From CAZONU01 sp965370045 (GTDB lineage: Bacteria > Planctomycetota > SZUA-567 > JAKLDR01): a stretch of 19,437 bases of DNA. The first letter of the stretch is position 1. Each line of letters opens with the position of its first letter. The stretch covers positions 1 through 19,437 of the forward strand of contig CBDUSI010000086.1 of assembly GCA_965370045.1 (NCBI GenBank), in the 5' to 3' direction. The notes beneath the pieces are model-generated. The model searched no databases. It saw only the letters and a program-made list of their open reading frames with translations, and was not told the origin of the DNA. A program made the position numbers and the translations under genes. Shown one piece after another: positions 15,544 through 19,437 of the stretch.

Positions 15544-17403
15544 ATGTCCAGAATGCCCGGTCTTCTATCGATAGTCCTGACGCTCTTCCTGGCCGCGGCG
15601 CCGCGGGCGGTCGGGGGCCAGGGCCAGAATGAGAAGACTCCGCCGAAAACGGTCATGCGCGTGTACGACATCCGGGAGCTGATAGGGTACAGGCGCGACT
15701 ACCCCGGGCCGTACGTGGGAGAGATACTGCCCTACGCGGGAGGCTTGCCGCTCTTCGCTCCGCCGTCGCCGGAGCCCGTGCTCAACGAAGCCGCGCTGGT
15801 GGAGATGATCAAGCGGCGGATCGACCCCGCAAGTTGGGCCCCGAATAGGGGCGTTTCCATCGAGGAACGCAGCGGCCGGCTGGTCGTTGGCCAGACGCAC
15901 GACGCACATCGGCGGATTGCGGCGCTCTTGCGCCGCGCGCGCGTTCCGGCCAAGCGTCAGCTCTCGGTGCGGGCCCTGGTGGTGGCCGTTGACGCCCGCG
16001 CCGCGGCCAAGTTGCGAGAACGCCGCTCGCAGTTCTTCTCCGCGCAGGAGGCCGGCGAGCTGGTCCGGGCCGCGGGTCGCAAGAACCTCCTGGCTTCGCC
16101 CCAGATGATCTGCCGCAACCTCCAGCGCAACCACGTGGGCGCGCTGACCCGGCTGGACTACGTTGCCGGCCTGCGGATCTCGGGCCAGGAGGCGGTGCCA
16201 AACGTCGCGACCCTGATGCTCGGCACGGTGCTCGACGCCCGCCCGAGCCTGACCTATGAGCGCGACGCCGCCGACGTGGAGCTGCGCCTCTCTTTCGGGG
16301 GAAACTGCCGCGTCCGCCGCCGGCGGGTCTCCGGGTTCTTCACGGTCCCGCCGGTGCGCGACGCAAAGGGCAAGCTGGTGCCCGGCTCGGCGCCCCGGCC
16401 GGTGGCGTACGGGGGAACTCTCGACCTGCCCGATCTGGCTTCCTGGGGGGTGCGCACCAACGTTACCGTGCCGCTGGGCAAGTACGCCCTGGCCGCCGCG
16501 TTCCCGCTGCCGCGCGGCGCCGGTGCCCCGCGCACCGCCGTCGTGCTGCTGGGGGTGGACACCGCTGACTCGGGAACGGCGAGTGTCTCCCGGATAGAGG
16601 GCAGCCCCGCCCAGGGCAAGCTGGTCCAGCGCATCTACGACGTCCGCAATCTCACCGCCATGATTCCCGACTTCCCGGGACCGGCCATGGGTCGGCCCTG
16701 GCGCGGGCAAATGGGCGCCTGTCTCACCCTCTCGCTGCCGGCGAACTGCGCGGTACCTCCTGGCGAGCTCCAGGACCTGATCAAGCGGTCCATCGAGCCG
16801 ACGAGCTGGGGCGTGGGGGGCACGGTTGTCGAAGAGAGGCGCGGCCAGCTCATAGTCGTCCATAAGCCTGCGGTGCACGCACGCATCGCCAAGCTGATCG
16901 CCGGGTTGCATCCCAAGGTCAAGAAGCAGGTCCAGGTCCGAGCGCTGCTGGTGGCTGTCGGCAAGCGCGCCGCGGCCGGACTCAGCATCCGGCGGCCGAC
17001 GGTGCTCTCTGACGTGGAGGTCGGGAAACTGCTGACCAGCGGCGGGCGCGTCGCGGCCGAGGCGCGGGTAACCTGTCACAACACGCAGCGCGTTAACGTA
17101 TACAGCGGCCGGCAGGCCAGCCGGGTTCTTCACTCCGATGGCCTGCCCGAGGTGGAGTCGCCGCGCAGCGGCTTCGTCTTCGACGTGCGTCCGACGCTGA
17201 GCACGGACCGCAAGGCGGCAACCCTGATGGTGCGCGTAGGACTGGCCGAGCCGCCGTCACGGAAGGGGATGCAGCGGGGGGTGCACTTCAGCGCGTCGCT
17301 GGCGGTGCCGCTGGGCAAGTACGTCCTGGCCGGCACGATGAAGCGCCCGGGCGGGAAGGGCGAGTCCCTGTTGGTCCTGGTTCGGGCGGACGTTTCGGAC
17401 TAG
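15544..17403 (+). CDS. Exported protein with two tandem secretin-like repeats
   Basis: 619 residues from ATG 15544, chosen because GGGAGGGGG precedes it by about 8 nt and a signal peptide (LLSIVLTLFLAAAP) follows at once. The mature part is a duplication. Repeat 1 (about 40-340) and repeat 2 (about 364-619) share, in order: VYDIRELI / IYDVRNLT; DYPGPYVG / DFPGPAMG; IDPASW / IEPTSW; IEERSGRLVVGQT / VEERRGQLIVVHK; VRALVVAVDARAAA / VRALLVAVGKRAAA; LDARPSLTYERDAADVEL / FDVRPTLSTDRKAATLMV; VPLGKYALA / VPLGKYVLA. The DVR-SW-GxLxV-RIAxLL pattern resembles secretin N-domains, and the DxRPxLxxDRxxAxL pattern resembles the edge of a secretin domain, as in secretin-like proteins recalled from planctomycetes. 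No complete pore domain is evident. It could be a periplasmic scaffold or adaptor; function unknown. Confidence 0.7.
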   Translation: MSRMPGLLSIVLTLFLAAAPRAVGGQGQNEKTPPKTVMRVYDIRELIGYRRDYPGPYVGEILPYAGGLPLFAPPSPEPVLNEAALVEMIKRRIDPASWAPNRGVSIEERSGRLVVGQTHDAHRRIAALLRRARVPAKRQLSVRALVVAVDARAAAKLRERRSQFFSAQEAGELVRAAGRKNLLASPQMICRNLQRNHVGALTRLDYVAGLRISGQEAVPNVATLMLGTVLDARPSLTYERDAADVELRLSFGGNCRVRRRRVSGFFTVPPVRDAKGKLVPGSAPRPVAYGGTLDLPDLASWGVRTNVTVPLGKYALAAAFPLPRGAGAPRTAVVLLGVDTADSGTASVSRIEGSPAQGKLVQRIYDVRNLTAMIPDFPGPAMGRPWRGQMGACLTLSLPANCAVPPGELQDLIKRSIEPTSWGVGGTVVEERRGQLIVVHKPAVHARIAKLIAGLHPKVKKQVQVRALLVAVGKRAAAGLSIRRPTVLSDVEVGKLLTSGGRVAAEARVTCHNTQRVNVYSGRQASRVLHSDGLPEVESPRSGFVFDVRPTLSTDRKAATLMVRVGLAEPPSRKGMQRGVHFSASLAVPLGKYVLAGTMKRPGGKGESLLVLVRADVSD

Positions 17404-17477
17404 AGCCGGCCAGCAGCCGCTTCGCGTTCAAAGTGCGCGACCTTGTTGAAGTGGCGCGGCCCGCGGGGACGGGGAGA

Positions 17478-18029
17478 TCAGATCAGCACTGCGGCGGCGA
17501 GCACGGTGGTCCACAGGCCGGCCTTGTCGCCGACCGCCGACTTGGTCATGTCCGTGGTGCGCACGATCTGCCCGCCGACCCGGTACTGCTCCTTCTTCTC
17601 GTCGTAGCTCTTGTCCGCGTCGAAGGGCACCCCGATGGTGGTGGCCAGCATCTGGGCGGCGAGGTCCTCGGCGTAGTCGGCGCTCTGGCGCTGGGACTGG
17701 CCGTAGCCGTGGTGCTCGGAGAGGTAGCCGTGCATGTCCGGGTCCCGGGGGAGGGCCACGCCGATGGAGGAGGAGATCAGCCGGTGGGGCTCGTCGGTGG
17801 CGCACTCGGCCAGCACGCAGAAGACGATCTGCCCGGGCTTCAGGCGGCGCAGCCCCTGGCCGCGGGGGACGATCTTGCAGCCCGGCGGGAAGATGCTGCT
17901 GACCCGCACCAGGTTGAACTCGGCGATGCCCGCGTCGCGCAGGGCCATCTCGAAGCTGGCCAGTTTCTCCCGGTGGCGGCCGACGCCCTTGGTCAGGAAA
18001 AGCTGTGAGGGAACGAACCCGGTCTGCAT
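17478..18029 (-). CDS. Pyruvoyl-dependent arginine decarboxylase
   Basis: 183 residues, about the length of the PvlArgDC family. The self-cleavage region is FNLVRVSSIFPPGC, where cleavage between Ser44 and Ser45 would make the pyruvoyl cofactor on the new N-terminus. Also typical are GQIVFCVLAECATDEPHRLISSSIGVALP, HHGYGQS and the C-terminal GDKAGLWTTVLAAAV. The enzyme converts arginine to agmatine, the first step of agmatine-route polyamine synthesis, and in some bacteria serves acid resistance or arginine uptake and exchange. No agmatinase or antiporter gene is next to it. The ATG has an AAGGAGG Shine-Dalgarno sequence about 4 nt upstream, an AT-rich promoter and a leader hairpin. It converges on the secretin-like gene; the 74 bp between their stops contains nothing I recognise. 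Confidence 0.93.
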   Translation of the reverse strand: MQTGFVPSQLFLTKGVGRHREKLASFEMALRDAGIAEFNLVRVSSIFPPGCKIVPRGQGLRRLKPGQIVFCVLAECATDEPHRLISSSIGVALPRDPDMHGYLSEHHGYGQSQRQSADYAEDLAAQMLATTIGVPFDADKSYDEKKEQYRVGGQIVRTTDMTKSAVGDKAGLWTTVLAAAVLI

Positions 18030-18048
18030 GGCGCCTCCTTATCCGAGG

Positions 18049-18072
18049 TCCGGCCACAACGCGCCGGCCGGA
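18049..18072 (-). repeat. Leader stem-loop upstream of the arginine decarboxylase
   Basis: TCCGGCC (18049-18055) and GGCCGGA (18066-18072) pair perfectly around a 10-nt loop, between the promoter and the Shine-Dalgarno sequence of the gene. A role in translation control or attenuation is possible but unproven; there is no T tract. Confidence 0.4.
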
Positions 18073-18076
18073 GTTT

Positions 18077-18092
18077 GGAATAATAATATTCC
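18077..18092. promoter_or_regulatory. AT-rich palindrome over the decarboxylase -10 (operator candidate)
   Basis: GGAATA ATAA TATTCC, a perfect 6-bp dyad with a 4-nt centre. It covers the -10 region and would suit binding by a dimeric repressor. No regulator gene is adjacent. Confidence 0.4.
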
Positions 18093-18107
18093 CGCGCCCC
18101 GCGTCAA
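18080..18107 (-). promoter_or_regulatory. Promoter of the arginine decarboxylase gene
   Basis: On the minus strand, TTGACG (18102-18107), a 16-bp spacer and TATTAT (18080-18085). Predicted start is near 18073, leaving a leader of about 45 nt with the stem-loop and Shine-Dalgarno sequence. Confidence 0.6.
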
Positions 18108-18182
18108 TCGGAAATAGAGGGTCTGACCCCGGAGCGCGGCTTACCCGCCGGGGGCCAGCAGGCCGTCACGACGCCCCATTTT

Positions 18183-19322
18183 TCAACGGACTGCCAGCGC
18201 CGCGGCGATTTCGAAGCAGGCCCGGGGGCGGGCCAGGCGCGCCGCGGCCCGGCGCATGCGCGCCAGCTGCGCGGGATCGGCCAGCAGCCGCTCCAGCTGG
18301 TAGTCCAGCGAGTCGGGCCCGGCCGCCTGCCAGGCGGCGGCGCCGGCCAGCAGGAAGGCGGTATTGCGCTCCTCCTGCCCGGGGATGGGGTCGACGATCA
18401 GCAGGGGCAGCCGGCGCGCCAGGCACTCGCTGGAGGTCAGCCCCCCGGGCTTGGAGACCATCAGGTCCGCGGCGGCCATCAGGTCGTGCATGTCGTCGCG
18501 GAAGCCCAAGGGGACCAGCCGCACCCCGCGGGGCGGTGAGAGCGCGGCGATCCGGGCGCGGAGCTTCTGGTTGCGGCCGGCGACCGCGACGATGCCGGCG
18601 CCTCCCGCGCGGGCCGCGGCGGCGGCCATGACCCCGATGGCCTCCGCCACCCGGCCAACGCCGAAGCCGCCGGCGGAGGTCAGCACGACGGGCCGGTCGG
18701 GGCGCAGGCCCAGCGACTTTCTGACCCGCGCGCGGTCGGCGGCCGTCGCCCGGCGGGCGAAGGAGGGCATCACCGGTATGCCGGTCACGGTTGTCTTCTC
18801 GCGGGCTATTCCTCGGCGGCCCAGGAGGTGGGCGACCTCCTCGCAGCTCGCGAAGTAGCGGTCGGCGGCGGGGTCGATCCACATCGGATGGACGTCGAAG
18901 TCGGTGATGACCACCGATATGCGCCCGGTGAACTTCCCCCGGCGCTTGAGGCCGCAGAGTATCTCCACGGGCAGCGGGTGGACGGCCAGCACCTCGTCCG
19001 GCGCGAAGTCGCGAACCGCCTTGATCAGCTTCCGGGCGTTGAGCCGCGAGACCAGCCGGGCGAGGCGCGCGGCGGCGCCGGACCGCTTCTGCTTGCCGGT
19101 GCGGGAGTATATGTAGCCCCAGAGCGTCGGGGCGTGGTTGACCAGCTGGAGGTAGCCCTTCTTGTAGAGGCGCCGGAAGCCCGCGGAAACGTGGTCGAGA
19201 GCGTCTATGTTGAGCGTCTCGACGCCGGGATGCCGCTCGGCCAGGGCGGCCTCGACCGCGGCGGCGGCGCGCAGGTGACCGGCGCCCGCGGAGACCGAGA
19301 TTATCAGGACTCGGCGCGTCAT
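18183..19322 (-). CDS. MGDG-synthase-like / GT28 family glycosyltransferase
   Basis: 379 residues from the chosen ATG. The N-terminal Rossmann domain starts RRVLIISVSAGAGHLRAA, the nucleotide-sugar/lipid-acceptor loop of the MGDG synthase family. It is followed by IDALDHVSAGFRRLYKKGY and VITDFDVHPMW. The C-terminal GT-B donor domain has VLTSAGGFGVG, PLGFRDDMHDLMAAADLMVSK and PGGLTSSECLARRLPLLIVD with PGQEERN. Relatives add galactose or glucose to diacylglycerol (MGDG synthase, UgtP) or act as processive glycolipid synthases; the sugar here cannot be told. Likely membrane-associated. The frame stays open upstream to the window edge (in-frame TTG at 19391), so a longer product is possible. ATG 19322 is preferred because it directly precedes the conserved first strand and follows TAGGAT by 7 nt. 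Confidence 0.87.
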   Translation of the reverse strand: MTRRVLIISVSAGAGHLRAAAAVEAALAERHPGVETLNIDALDHVSAGFRRLYKKGYLQLVNHAPTLWGYIYSRTGKQKRSGAAARLARLVSRLNARKLIKAVRDFAPDEVLAVHPLPVEILCGLKRRGKFTGRISVVITDFDVHPMWIDPAADRYFASCEEVAHLLGRRGIAREKTTVTGIPVMPSFARRATAADRARVRKSLGLRPDRPVVLTSAGGFGVGRVAEAIGVMAAAAARAGGAGIVAVAGRNQKLRARIAALSPPRGVRLVPLGFRDDMHDLMAAADLMVSKPGGLTSSECLARRLPLLIVDPIPGQEERNTAFLLAGAAAWQAAGPDSLDYQLERLLADPAQLARMRRAAARLARPRACFEIAAALAVR

Positions 19323-19329
19323 GGGGATC

Positions 19330-19358
19330 ATCCTATGGGAAGGGCCTACCTCGCGCAA
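19330..19358 (-). promoter_or_regulatory. Candidate promoter of the MGDG-synthase-like gene
   Basis: On the minus strand, TTGCGC (19353-19358), a 17-bp spacer and TAGGAT (19330-19335), 7 nt before ATG 19322. Only some positions match consensus. An AGGA within the hexamer, 8 nt from ATG, could alternatively be a weak Shine-Dalgarno sequence. Confidence 0.3.
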
Positions 19359-19437
19359 AGAAAAGTGCGGCCGGTAAAAGCCCATCAGCAACAGCGCGGG
19401 AAGCAGGAAACGGGTCAGGATGTGTGGAAACGGTTTG

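Noticed and set aside
15565..17133. 522-codon minus-strand frame inside the secretin-like gene
   Set aside because: No recognisable domain and Arg/His/Gln-rich; the plus frame has a signal peptide, Shine-Dalgarno sequence and a clear internal duplication.
19423..19431. TGTGGAAAC, one mismatch from a DnaA box
   Set aside because: An isolated site in a probable coding frame, far from dnaA, and ending CACAC rather than the CACCG shared by the other four.

Overview
The window is about 19.4 kb of high-GC bacterial chromosome centred on the dnaA-dnaN replication locus. No rRNA, tRNA, CRISPR array or insertion sequence was recognised. Two proteins point to Planctomycetota or a PVC-related lineage: the truncated toroid protein at the left edge, with its Gly-rich linker and GGTG/GGGGR blocks, and a periplasmic protein built from two secretin-like repeats. 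That placement is inference from remembered family resemblance, not a database result.

Left edge (1-2792): the 3' part of a squalene-cyclase/prenyltransferase-repeat protein, then a TIM-barrel sugar phosphate isomerase/epimerase on +, convergent with a GrpB-family (UPF0157) gene on -. Replication block (2804-8281, all on -, transcribed right to left): dnaA, a 317-bp intergenic region that looks like oriC, dnaN, a DUF721/DciA-like gene, gyrB and then the GrpB-family gene. recF, often found between dnaN and gyrB, is absent, and DciA sits in its place. Upstream of dnaA on the same strand are uvrC and a two-domain M16 peptidase, joined by a 4-bp GTGA overlap. Going right on +: a CapA-like lipoprotein, a membrane-anchored PsbP-like protein, an aldo/keto reductase with a ferredoxin-like tail, and the tandem secretin-like protein. 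On - at the right end: pyruvoyl-dependent arginine decarboxylase and an MGDG-synthase-like glycosyltransferase that begins close to the window edge.

Three observations stand out. (1) The last codons of dnaA are out of frame: the -1 frame beginning at an A4/T4 run encodes a normal DnaA C-terminal helix, so the gene carries a frameshift or the sequence carries an indel error. (2) Four sites around dnaA and dnaN share NTTTNCACCG, a plausible lineage-specific DnaA box. One lies between the -35 and -10 of the dnaN promoter, one in the dnaA leader, one in the terminator-like hairpin after dnaA and one at the dnaA 3' end. (3) Several genes that begin transcription units have a -10-like hexamer only 6-9 nt before ATG and no Shine-Dalgarno sequence, suggesting leaderless transcripts, while other genes have clear Shine-Dalgarno sequences. 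UvrC also lacks its usual C-terminal helix-hairpin-helix region.
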